Positions 1 through 7,472 of a stretch of 64,000 bases of DNA are shown piece after piece. A program made the position numbers and the translations under genes. The stretch is taken from IMG/VR virus record IMGVR_UViG_3300013093_000029, positions 1 to 64,000 of that record; one strand, 5' to 3'. The first letter of the stretch is position 1. Each line of letters opens with the position of its first letter. This DNA comes from a virus. Below the pieces are notes generated by a model. The model saw only the letters and a list, made by a program, of their open reading frames with translations. It was not told the DNA's origin and did not search any database.

Positions 1-85
1 CAGCGGCAGCTTGACGATCTTTCGGATTGATATACTCTTTACAAGTTAACCAAACTTCTCCTACTACATCGATTTCAATGCTCAT
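1..85 (-). CDS. Partial gene, unknown function (runs off left edge)
   Basis: The first 28 codons of a minus-strand gene are visible, beginning MSIEIDVVGEVW and continuing to the window edge without a stop. The ATG at 85-83 overlaps the stop codon of the upstream 83-residue gene (ATGA arrangement), which points to translational coupling and supports this start. I do not recognise the product from this fragment. It lies downstream of uvsX on the same strand, so it probably belongs to the same replication/recombination transcription unit; that is inference from position. Confidence 0.6.
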   Translation of the reverse strand, partial: MSIEIDVVGEVWLTCKEYINPKDRQAAA

Positions 86-333
86 TTTTCTCTTACTCCA
101 ACAGAAATAACTTCTGCCTGTGCTGGCAATACTAAAAATTCAACGTTATTAGGAATAATCATTACCTTGTTGTTTGGTAACAAATATTTAACCTGACGCC
201 CAAGTTCTTCCGCTAACGGCATAGTATATGAACTATCTGTGCGGACAATTACAATATCGTCCGGTTTAATGTTCATTAATGTTGTTTCTGGTAAGCCTAA
301 TGCGTTATCTTCTAAAAATTTATTCATTTTCAT
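82..333 (-). CDS. Small protein of unknown function, downstream of uvsX
   Basis: An 83-residue ORF whose start overlaps the end of uvsX by 14 nt and whose stop overlaps the next gene. A second possible start (MNKFLED) lies two codons in and would still overlap uvsX. The protein is mixed acidic and hydrophobic, with segments DDIVIVRTD and EFLVLPAQAEV that would suit a small beta-rich fold. There is no cysteine cluster, signal peptide or membrane helix. I do not recognise a family. Tight overlap on both sides suggests a real, translationally coupled gene in the uvsX operon. Confidence 0.6.
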   Translation of the reverse strand: MKMNKFLEDNALGLPETTLMNIKPDDIVIVRTDSSYTMPLAEELGRQVKYLLPNNKVMIIPNNVEFLVLPAQAEVISVGVREK

Positions 334-1429
334 TTCCTTCTAATTGTGCTGTGTTATCAGACAATTCTTCATCTGAGACTTCGGCAGTTTCAGTACTTAG
401 CAAAGGGTTAACGTTACTTGAAATTTCAGCCATAACTTTGTCTAAGCATTCATCTTCGTTACGTTCCCATGCCTTGCGGAATTTCTTAATAACTGTGCCG
501 TTAACAAGTTTGTAAACTAAACTGTTACCTTCTTTAGTTAGTAAGTTTTTACTTTCTAACATATCTACCATACCTGAGTAAGGACTCATACCAGTTTCAT
601 ATGGAATCTCTACTTGTACTGACTCAAACGGTTTAGCATATCTGGTCTTCATAATCTTACAAGCAGCACGGATACCGTTTACTGTTGAAGTTTTATTACC
701 ATCAGCGTCTGTTTTAAGTTTAAGTTTACGCATAGCTACAACGATACTTGATGCGTAGATAAAGCCTTGACCACCTGAAATCTTATCATCTGGGTCAAAC
801 ATATCTTGACTTGCGTAGGTATGGTTAGTTGCTACTAGGCCTAGGTTTAATGTACCAAACATGTTTACACAGTTACGTACAAGTGCTGTAAGTGCTTTAG
901 GTTTACGCCCCATGTCACCTTTCATTTCACCTGCTTCAAACTGGTTAACGTCTGTTGGAGTTAGCATCATACCCAAGCTGTCTAGAACAAACAATACTTT
1001 AGGACGATCTGCTTCATCTAAGGTGCGATACTCTTTAACGAAATCACTGATAACCTTGGCTACATCGTCAATCATAGCCATGTTCAGTTTTAGCAATTTG
1101 TCTTCTGAAGTGTCTACTCCTAACGCATGTAACCAAGCCTCATCAAGCGCATTTTCAGTATCAATTAAGATTACATAAATGCCCTGCTCTTGTGCGTGAC
1201 GTACAATGTTACCTGAACAGATAAATGATTTACCTGCTCCTGATTCACCGGCAAACACCGTTACTTTACCTAGCGGAATACCTTTGTTAAAGTCACCGCT
1301 TAATAGATAGTTTAATGTGTAGTTGCCTGTTGAGATCCAATCAGTTGGATCGTTAAAGCCAATGCCCATTCCTGGGATAGCTTTTGTAATACTCTTTCTG
1401 AATTTACTAATGTCGTATGGTTTTGCCAT
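320..1429 (-). CDS. uvsX: UvsX, RecA-like recombinase
   Basis: The 369-residue protein has the RecA/UvsX core: Walker A GESGAGKS at about residues 61-68 and Walker B KVLFVLD near 144-150, followed by a SATNHTY-type segment that contacts DNA and nucleotide in this family. In T4, UvsX forms filaments on single-stranded DNA and drives strand exchange for recombination-dependent replication, working with gp32 and the gp46/47 nuclease, both also in this window. The tail is strongly acidic (EVSDEELSDN), as expected for the family. Length is close to T4 UvsX (about 390). The ATG has an AAGGA ribosome site about 9 nt upstream. It follows gp32, separated by a GC-rich hairpin. Confidence 0.95.
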   Translation of the reverse strand: MAKPYDISKFRKSITKAIPGMGIGFNDPTDWISTGNYTLNYLLSGDFNKGIPLGKVTVFAGESGAGKSFICSGNIVRHAQEQGIYVILIDTENALDEAWLHALGVDTSEDKLLKLNMAMIDDVAKVISDFVKEYRTLDEADRPKVLFVLDSLGMMLTPTDVNQFEAGEMKGDMGRKPKALTALVRNCVNMFGTLNLGLVATNHTYASQDMFDPDDKISGGQGFIYASSIVVAMRKLKLKTDADGNKTSTVNGIRAACKIMKTRYAKPFESVQVEIPYETGMSPYSGMVDMLESKNLLTKEGNSLVYKLVNGTVIKKFRKAWERNEDECLDKVMAEISSNVNPLLSTETAEVSDEELSDNTAQLEGNENE

Positions 1430-1454
1430 GTTGAATTATCCTTTGATTGAAATA

Positions 1455-1471
1455 GGGGGCATTGCGCCCCC
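1455..1471 (-). terminator. GC-rich hairpin between gp32 and uvsX
   Basis: GGGGGC (1455-1460) pairs with GCCCCC (1466-1471) around a 5-nt loop, 11 nt past the gp32 stop. On the minus strand it is followed by TATTTC rather than a clean U run, so it may be a partial terminator or an mRNA 3'-end stabiliser that lets gp32 and uvsX be expressed at different levels. Confidence 0.5.
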
Positions 1472-1481
1472 ATACGCTATC

Positions 1482-2504
1482 TTAGTTTGTCTTTTGACGA
1501 TTGCGAATCATTGCAAGGATATCTTCGGCACGTTGAGCGCCACCCGCTGGTGTTGCTACTGGTGCTGTTGGAGCACTTGCTACAGCTTCTGATTCAACTG
1601 AACGATCAGCTTCAAATGGTAAATCTTCATCTTCTGCTACAGGTGAAGCTACAGGTGCTGGAGTTGCTACAGCTTGTGGTGCTGGAGCAGCTTGTACCGT
1701 ACCTGCTGGTGCGCTAACACCGCGTGGACGATAGTACGCACCCCAACGATCTGTATCGTATGCTTGACCATCTACTGATGCTTCAAACATTTCTTTGATA
1801 ACTTTCAATTCAACATCGCTTGGTTTCTTAGGTAAGAAATCAGCCAGGTTATACAGGCCATTTTTCTCAATAGCTTCCGCTTCGTCTGAGTTTAGCGCAC
1901 TTTCTTTACGCGACCATTTGCTTGTTGAATAGTCGGCATAACCACCTTTACTTGTCTTAGTAACAGTAAAGTCTAAACCACCTTGGTAGTCTGTTGGTAA
2001 GTTTTCTAACTCTGGATCAAGCAAGGCTGCTTTAACTAAGTTAAAAATTTGTGGGCTGATGATGAAACGTCGAATTGGGTTTTCAGATTTATCATCTGCT
2101 AACGGATTTTCACGAACAAACCCTTGGAACAAGTATGATTTCTTCTTCCAATATTTACGACCCATTTCTTCTAGACTTGGATCTTTAAACCATGTACGTA
2201 CTTCTGCTAGTACTGGACATGCTTCGCCATACATTTCTACGCATGGTACTTGTACTGTAACTGGTTTACTATCTGGTTGACCTTTAACGCCCGCAAAGGT
2301 CAAATTAATCATCAAACGTTCTTTCCAAAAGAAATCGTTCTTTTGATCTGCGTCTGGTAAAAATCTAATTCTTGACGAAGTGCCTTCTGGAATATTCCAG
2401 TGAGCGTAGATAGCGTTGTCTCCACCGCCTTGTTGGTTACCGCCTTGACCGCGGGTTTCTTGTGCTTGTAATTTTGCACGAATTTCTGCTAATGATGTTG
2501 CCAT
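1482..2504 (-). CDS. gp32: gp32, single-stranded DNA-binding protein
   Basis: The 340-residue protein matches the gp32 family as found in aquatic T4-like phages: a central OB-fold region with VPCVEMYGEACPVL and EMGRKYWKKKSYLFQGFV, then a flexible Ala/Pro/Val-rich linker, an acidic stretch (EDEDLPFEADRS) and a short basic end. gp32 coats single-stranded DNA and recruits UvsX and replication proteins, in T4 through the acidic tail. T4 gp32 binds zinc with three cysteines and a histidine; here only two cysteines (about residues 88 and 96) are seen in that region, so the zinc site is probably absent. A good ribosome site (AAGGA) precedes the ATG. Transcription may start at an overlapping sigma-70/late promoter around 2565-2593. 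Confidence 0.93.
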   Translation of the reverse strand: MATSLAEIRAKLQAQETRGQGGNQQGGGDNAIYAHWNIPEGTSSRIRFLPDADQKNDFFWKERLMINLTFAGVKGQPDSKPVTVQVPCVEMYGEACPVLAEVRTWFKDPSLEEMGRKYWKKKSYLFQGFVRENPLADDKSENPIRRFIISPQIFNLVKAALLDPELENLPTDYQGGLDFTVTKTSKGGYADYSTSKWSRKESALNSDEAEAIEKNGLYNLADFLPKKPSDVELKVIKEMFEASVDGQAYDTDRWGAYYRPRGVSAPAGTVQAAPAPQAVATPAPVASPVAEDEDLPFEADRSVESEAVASAPTAPVATPAGGAQRAEDILAMIRNRQKTN

Positions 2505-2543
2505 AATGTTTTTCCTTTAATTTAAGTTGGTCTTTAAAATGCC

Positions 2544-2577
2544 TATAACGTAAGCATGTAATATACTATACGTTATA
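2544..2577 (-). promoter_or_regulatory. Inverted repeat upstream of gp32
   Basis: TATAACGTA (2544-2552) and TACGTTATA (2569-2577) form a perfect 9-bp inverted repeat with a 16-nt spacer, about 40 nt before the gp32 start. T4 gp32 represses its own translation by binding a leader pseudoknot and the adjacent unstructured mRNA; this repeat followed by an A-rich leader could play a similar part, or be a DNA operator. The role is inferred only. Confidence 0.45.
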
Positions 2578-2593
2578 ATTATTTATCTTACAA
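2565..2593 (-). promoter_or_regulatory. Sigma-70-like promoter for gp32
   Basis: On the minus strand TTGTAA (2593-2588), a 17-nt spacer and TATAGT (2570-2565) match the host -35/-10 pattern at 4/6 and 5/6 positions. The spacer contains a late promoter core, so the same site could serve early and late transcription of gp32 and uvsX. Confidence 0.5.
2580..2587 (-). promoter_or_regulatory. Late promoter GATAAATA upstream of gp32
   Basis: GATAAATA on the minus strand matches the NATAAATA core seen at 18 intergenic positions in this window (T4 late: TATAAATA). Predicted start near 2574, within the right arm of the inverted repeat. Confidence 0.55.
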
Positions 2594-2623
2594 GAGCTAT
2601 TTTTAAATATTTTTAACCAAAAT

Positions 2624-2647
2624 AAAAGGCACCCTTGAGTGCCTTTT
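2624..2647 (-). terminator. Rho-independent terminator after the 787-residue gene
   Basis: AAAAGGCAC (2624-2632) pairs perfectly with GTGCCTTTT (2639-2647) around a 6-nt loop. On the minus strand the stem ends in a U-rich tract. It closes the packaging/head operon before the gp32 promoter. Confidence 0.8.
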
Positions 2648-2669
2648 TAATTGATTTATTATTGTTATT

Positions 2670-5033
2670 TTACTTTAGACCTGCTAGTTTACGCATTTCT
2701 GTTAGTACGTTTGTTTTTGATTGTACGCTTTCATATACACTATCGTCCTTGCCTTGAACCCATGCTTTAGCGCCTTTTAATGTTCTAAGAACTTTCTCTT
2801 TTGTACTTTGTTCAGGTTCTCTTGGTTTTGCGCCTACGTTTTTCATTTTTTGATAATGTGCATATTTGTCTTTGGCCATATAGTCATCGCCCACTGCTTC
2901 TTCCATGCTGTAGTCGTCGTTATATTGATCTTCGCCTAGAGTTGCTTTGACTTCTTCTTTAGTTTTGCCATATTTTTCGTAGAACTCTGTATCTGTTAAT
3001 TGTTTTAAGTCAATGTCAAGATCTTTCATACGGCCTTCATCTACAGCATCATCACAGTGGCAATCTGAGCTTTCACATTTATCACAATATGCTTTGTGTG
3101 CATGTGTTAGCGGGCTAGATGAATCGCCCGGTGACATAGCTTCTAATGCTTCATTAAATGCACGACTGTAGGTAGTATCTTGGTCAGCATTTTTTGCTAG
3201 CCAATCATAATGTTTTCTAAGTGCAGCCTTTTTACTTGGAGTTTCTTTTTTATAGAATTTCGGATCCATAGAGCCTTCATCTACTTCACGTTCAATACCA
3301 GCATCACGGGCTAGTTGTTCTACCCAACCACTAACATCGCTAGAGCCAATTTCATGTACAGGGCCAGCAAATTCAGCAATGTCTACTGCGGCATTTACAA
3401 TACCTTCTGGGCCTAGTTTTCTTAATAATGCTAGCATTCTTTCATTGCCTTGGCTACAACCAGTAAGAATTCTGCGTACAATAGCATTTGCAATAGCATC
3501 TATGCTATTATCATCTTCGTCTTCGTCTTCATATACCGCACCATCGGCACCATATTCATCACCCTCTGTCATATCATGTGACTTGCCTTCTACCATGTCG
3601 CGTAGTTCTTCATTTGAAAGATGTTGTGCTTCTAAGGTGTCTAAATTTAAATAATCTAATAACTCACTTCTGGTCATTTTTTCAGTTGGTGCATCACCTG
3701 TGCCCGATTCTTCTAATTCGCCAGTGTCGCCTATTTCGTTTGTAAGTTCTTGATAAACAGCAGGAACATTATTATGCAACCAACTAACAACTAGTTCGCG
3801 TGCATCAGCTTCTGGGTCTTGCTGTGCAGCATGTAACAATATTTCTTCTAACTCATTGCTATTAATAATATCACTAATTACATTAATAGCGTTAATTGCA
3901 TCTACACCCAATGGAATTGGTTCAGCAAATGCGTCAGCTAAGTCATCAATGTTAATAGGCTCTATGCCCCATTGCTTAACTCCCTCTTCGTCTTCGTCCC
4001 AGCTTTCTGCTACTTTATTAGCCCAGCTCTCAAAACTTTCAGCAAATTTATTGGTTTTCTTCATATTGTAAGCCTTATATACTATAGGTAACGCATCACT
4101 CATACGTTCGTTGAATGTACGTTTAACAAATCTTTCTTTGAGAGCTTCAGCATCAAAATCCTCTTCTGGGATAAAACTTGTGCTAGTTGCTACAAATTCT
4201 TCTTTACACTGTTGGTAGCCTTTACGACCACTCATTTTACCTAAGGTGTTTTTTAGTAAACTATGATATTCAAATGCAGCTTCTACCATACGTTGTGTTT
4301 CTTCATCTTCAAAAACACGGCGTACCATAGCAGCTTTAAATGGACGTAGTTTATTGCTTTCTTCAGCGATCTTAGTAATGTGTTGACCAAAATCATCATC
4401 GATACTACCACCTTCACTACAATGACGAGCCATAGCACGTGCATATCTTAGACTATTAATAGGTAATTTACGGCGTTCACCTTCTGAATTTTCTAAGTAC
4501 ATAGCACGGATTTTACGGCTACGAGCACCACGTTGTTCTGGATCTACATTATCACTATGACGAATGATGATCTTTACAGGACCGTCATTTTCATAGCTTG
4601 AACGACTAGTGCCGTAGAGTCTGCTTTCGCTAACTACGTCATCTTTGTCATAGGTATCATCTGCTTTTGAAATTTGTTTAAGGTCACGGTGTTTAAGTGT
4701 TGATCGTGTAATATCACGTGGTTCAAAACTTAATAGGTTACGTTTAGCAAATTCACGTAGTTCTTTTAAGAAATTGTACCATTCTTTACGTTGTTCGTCG
4801 TCTAGATCATGGCTAATGTTCTTACTAAAGTATACCTTTAGGCTAGTTTCATCGATGATGCTAAGTGTAATGTTGCCATAGTTCTTACCATCAACTGTGT
4901 AATCAAAGTTAAAAAAGCGTGCTTCTTCTGGGTTTTGTGTAGCGTGAGCGTTATCATCGCCCAAGCTAACATCTTCAAAGCGGTCACGGACTTTTTCAAA
5001 TAGACCTTCTGCAATTTTGTTAATTTCTCTCAT
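2670..5033 (-). CDS. Large conserved virion-associated protein, function unknown
   Basis: A 787-residue acidic protein starting MREINKIAEGLFEKV. The N-terminal ~130 residues look like a compact domain (beta-rich YTVDGKNYGNITLSIID); the rest is highly charged and largely helical. Near residues 648-660 is a cysteine cluster C-x2-C-x4-C-x-C (CDKCESSDCHC), and the protein ends MRKLAGLK, almost the same ending as scaffold gp22. I recall similar large proteins beside the terminase in aquatic T4-like phages but no assigned function; a head-internal or structural role is inferred from context. The ATG follows a late promoter core by exactly 5 nt with no Shine-Dalgarno, so translation may be leaderless or coupled to gp17. 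Confidence 0.75.
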   Translation of the reverse strand: MREINKIAEGLFEKVRDRFEDVSLGDDNAHATQNPEEARFFNFDYTVDGKNYGNITLSIIDETSLKVYFSKNISHDLDDEQRKEWYNFLKELREFAKRNLLSFEPRDITRSTLKHRDLKQISKADDTYDKDDVVSESRLYGTSRSSYENDGPVKIIIRHSDNVDPEQRGARSRKIRAMYLENSEGERRKLPINSLRYARAMARHCSEGGSIDDDFGQHITKIAEESNKLRPFKAAMVRRVFEDEETQRMVEAAFEYHSLLKNTLGKMSGRKGYQQCKEEFVATSTSFIPEEDFDAEALKERFVKRTFNERMSDALPIVYKAYNMKKTNKFAESFESWANKVAESWDEDEEGVKQWGIEPINIDDLADAFAEPIPLGVDAINAINVISDIINSNELEEILLHAAQQDPEADARELVVSWLHNNVPAVYQELTNEIGDTGELEESGTGDAPTEKMTRSELLDYLNLDTLEAQHLSNEELRDMVEGKSHDMTEGDEYGADGAVYEDEDEDDNSIDAIANAIVRRILTGCSQGNERMLALLRKLGPEGIVNAAVDIAEFAGPVHEIGSSDVSGWVEQLARDAGIEREVDEGSMDPKFYKKETPSKKAALRKHYDWLAKNADQDTTYSRAFNEALEAMSPGDSSSPLTHAHKAYCDKCESSDCHCDDAVDEGRMKDLDIDLKQLTDTEFYEKYGKTKEEVKATLGEDQYNDDYSMEEAVGDDYMAKDKYAHYQKMKNVGAKPREPEQSTKEKVLRTLKGAKAWVQGKDDSVYESVQSKTNVLTEMRKLAGLK

Positions 5034-5038
5034 AACAA

Positions 5039-5046
5039 TATTTATC
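5039..5046 (-). promoter_or_regulatory. Late promoter GATAAATA abutting an ATG
   Basis: The minus strand reads GATAAATATTGTTATG, so the predicted late transcription start coincides with the A of the start codon of the 787-residue gene. No Shine-Dalgarno is present, which suggests a leaderless late transcript. Confidence 0.6.
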
Positions 5047-6614
5047 TAGAATATAAAGAATGGCATTGGCTCAACTATGTCTTCTAAGCTATCTTTCATA
5101 GTAAAGTCAATTTGACTGTCAAAACTCTGCAATAACATAGCCATACGCACTACTAATATAAGTGCCATTACTAGGTCGTCTGTTTCACCTGGTTTTGCCG
5201 CAAAGCTAGGACCGTTAGCTACAAATGTTTTAAGTTCTGAAATTAAAGGTTTACTTACAATAGTCATGCGCTTGGTTTCAATTAAGTTCTTTAATTTAGC
5301 ACAGGCTGATATTTTAGTTGCATTAGTAGTGTTAAATCCTTTACGATATCTACGCCCAGAACCTGCACGCTTAGGTTCGCTTAGGAATACACCTTTAAGG
5401 TTTTCTTCACCAATTTCGTTAATAGATATCAATGCCGCTTCACCTATGGTATTATTTTCTACACTGTAATAGATATTATTCTGATTAACTGTTTCGTTTA
5501 AATAACGTAGAATTTCAGCCAGAATACCAACTTGTTGTTGTACTGGTGTACGATTATGTTGCCACTCGCCTATTTGTCTAAAACTAGGTAACTCAAATAT
5601 CTGTATAGCCGCCGGGTCACCACCTGTGCCTAGGCTAGGGTCATGTGCTACTATATAAGTGTATTGTGGTTCTGGCTTCTTATACCAACGTACTTGCCCT
5701 TGTCGTTCTATAGGATCTAGACCAGCCATTTCAACTAGATGTCCCGGATTAATTAAGGTTTCATCCCAGATAATAAATTCACAGTCCATTTCTCGGCGGA
5801 AACGCTCGTCACCTAACTGCGCACGTTGTTGATCAGCCCACTTGTCATCGCGGTCTGGGTGTTCTTTCCAAAAGCTTCTAAACGCTTTGAATCCATTAAC
5901 CCCCACTTCTGTTGGATTGCCAAACTCATCAAAGCACTTATTCGCCCCTTTCCATAGGGTAGCAAATTGGTCTTCATCGCTGTTAGGCGTTGAAGTGATA
6001 ATACACTTACCACCAGTTGCTAGTGTGGGACTAATCGAAGTCCAGAATTCTCGTCCTATAGTAGGGCGAACAAAGGCAAATTCATCGCAATATAGTAGTG
6101 ATATAGACATACCACGACCTGTGTTTTCAGTAGTTGTAGCTGAAACTATACGACTACCGTTGTCAAAATCAATACTACCTTTGTTGTAACTCACAGCACC
6201 AGCACGTATAAAGTCCGGTACGCTTTCATAGGCGTAACGAATACGCTGCATAATTTCTTGTGAGCCTGTAAATTTATGTGCGGCAATTAGGATAGTACTA
6301 TCTGGTACAAACATTGCATACCATAACAAGTAACCTGCGGCACTTGTTGACTTACCTGTTTGTCGGGGCATTAGCGAGATGCTATAGCGATAGTTATGAT
6401 ATGTATTGATTAAGCGTTTCTGGTAGTCGAATGGCTCGTACAGCATACGTCCTTTAGTAGGATGTTGTATGTAGAAGTAGTTACTCATAAAGTATTCAGG
6501 GCCTGTTACAGGATCTGAACATTTTACAAACTCTTGTAGTTGTTCGTGCGAAAAAGCCGTTGCTTGATGCGGCTTTTTAACTAGAACATTATCTGTACCT
6601 TTGCCTGTTGCCAT
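5046..6614 (-). CDS. gp17: gp17, terminase large subunit
   Basis: The 522-residue protein is the DNA-packaging motor. The ATPase domain has Walker A PRQTGKST (about 83-90), Walker B SLLYCDEF (about 172-179) with the catalytic DE pair, and a STPN coupling motif (about 208-211). The C-terminal nuclease domain shows the first metal-binding Asp in VAHDPSLGTGGD (about 322-333), a VENN segment and a late DDLVMAL motif, as in the RNase H-like terminase nucleases. Length is slightly below T4 gp17 (610). It is followed directly by the 787-residue gene and preceded by two small head-like genes. It would cut concatemeric DNA and pump it through portal gp20. Confidence 0.96.
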   Translation of the reverse strand: MATGKGTDNVLVKKPHQATAFSHEQLQEFVKCSDPVTGPEYFMSNYFYIQHPTKGRMLYEPFDYQKRLINTYHNYRYSISLMPRQTGKSTSAAGYLLWYAMFVPDSTILIAAHKFTGSQEIMQRIRYAYESVPDFIRAGAVSYNKGSIDFDNGSRIVSATTTENTGRGMSISLLYCDEFAFVRPTIGREFWTSISPTLATGGKCIITSTPNSDEDQFATLWKGANKCFDEFGNPTEVGVNGFKAFRSFWKEHPDRDDKWADQQRAQLGDERFRREMDCEFIIWDETLINPGHLVEMAGLDPIERQGQVRWYKKPEPQYTYIVAHDPSLGTGGDPAAIQIFELPSFRQIGEWQHNRTPVQQQVGILAEILRYLNETVNQNNIYYSVENNTIGEAALISINEIGEENLKGVFLSEPKRAGSGRRYRKGFNTTNATKISACAKLKNLIETKRMTIVSKPLISELKTFVANGPSFAAKPGETDDLVMALILVVRMAMLLQSFDSQIDFTMKDSLEDIVEPMPFFIF

Positions 6615-6646
6615 ATACTTACTTATCCTGGCAGGACGTTAGACTG

Positions 6647-6955
6647 TTAAAACGGCTTTTCGCCTGTGAGATATGGTTTTGCGAACCATAAGCGGAACCA
6701 CTCTGGTGTACCTGGTTGAATATTATTGTTATTTTGATAGTTAATCTTTTCTACCGCTGTAATACTCGGGTTACTACCTTCTAACCTAGTAGGGCTACCA
6801 TACCCCTTATACTCAGCTAACTTACCAGCATTTCCTTCCATTCCTGCTAGGCGTCTTAGATCCACTATAGGATCATTAGCATCTAGTACAGCTTCTGGGA
6901 TAAGGTCTTCTGTACTATAGAAGTCGCTAGAAGTTAGTTTGATATGATCAGCCAT
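6647..6955 (-). CDS. Small conserved protein next to terminase
   Basis: A 102-residue protein ending TPEWFRLWFAKPYLTGEKPF, an aromatic C-terminus I associate with a small conserved protein beside gp17 in aquatic T4-like phages. It contains VDLRRLAGMEGN (about 32-43), one of several copies of an R/K-LAG-L/M motif in this window, also found in gp22 and the two large proteins nearby. Its start overlaps the preceding gene's stop by 1 nt. I do not know its function; terminase or head assembly partnership is inferred from position and the shared motif. Confidence 0.7.
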   Translation of the reverse strand: MADHIKLTSSDFYSTEDLIPEAVLDANDPIVDLRRLAGMEGNAGKLAEYKGYGSPTRLEGSNPSITAVEKINYQNNNNIQPGTPEWFRLWFAKPYLTGEKPF

Positions 6956-7380
6956 TATTTAACACCTGCATTTTTCTTAAGAGCTTCTAGCTCTGGATGT
7001 GCGCCTGAATTATGCGGCACAGCACTAACCTTGCCAACATCGTCAGTTTCTTCGCTTTTATTTTTGCTCAGTTGATTAATTGGGCCAGCATCTGTCATTT
7101 CTGCTGCATCTTTAATCATATCAAATTCTTCATCGCTGAATGTCAGCAATAATGGATCTCCAGCAAACGCACCGTTGCGTTCCATTTTACCACCTTTCTT
7201 ACCATCAGCTACAGCCAGAGCGATTCCAAATCGATATTGTTTATACATACTGCCATCACTTTTATTCATACTAATATCAGGCATACTAACTGGGCCTTTC
7301 ATAGTAGCAGCATGATCGTGCTCTAATTTTTTAGGATCTGCACCTTCGTTGCCTTCTGTGATGATTTCATTAATTTTCAT
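6955..7380 (-). CDS. Putative internal head protein with targeting-like N-terminus
   Basis: A 141-residue hydrophilic protein beginning MKINEIITEGNEG. In T4, internal head proteins carry a short N-terminal capsid-targeting peptide cut by the gp21 protease after (L/I)-x-E; ITE|G at residues 7-10 fits both layout and cleavage rule. The middle (YRFGIALAVADGKKGG) may fold as a small domain; the C-terminal part is low in structure. There is no known domain. Context (between gp17 and another large head-like protein) supports a capsid role, but this is inferred. Confidence 0.65.
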   Translation of the reverse strand: MKINEIITEGNEGADPKKLEHDHAATMKGPVSMPDISMNKSDGSMYKQYRFGIALAVADGKKGGKMERNGAFAGDPLLLTFSDEEFDMIKDAAEMTDAGPINQLSKNKSEETDDVGKVSAVPHNSGAHPELEALKKNAGVK

Positions 7381-7423
7381 ATTATAACTTCTTAAGAATG
7401 TATTTTATACTTTTAACTACAGC

Positions 7424-7458
7424 TACGCATAGACAAATAAATGTATATTCTATGCGTA
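7424..7458 (-). promoter_or_regulatory. Hairpin between two head-like genes
   Basis: TACGCATAG (7424-7432) pairs with CTATGCGTA (7450-7458), a perfect 9-bp stem with an AT-rich 17-nt loop, placed 14 nt after the stop of the 819-residue gene. There is no U run, so RNA processing or stability is as likely as termination. Confidence 0.4.
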
Positions 7459-7472
7459 ACTTTAAGCTCATA

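Noticed and set aside
3379-3654. Plus-strand ORF with poly-Ser inside the 787-residue gene
   Set aside because: Antisense shadow of an acidic Glu/Asp-rich region; no ribosome site and it conflicts with a long conserved minus-strand gene. The same applies to the other opposite-strand ORFs across this window.
7401-7430. Late promoter for the 141-residue gene (GTATAAAATAC)
   Set aside because: One base too long relative to the NATAAATA core seen elsewhere.
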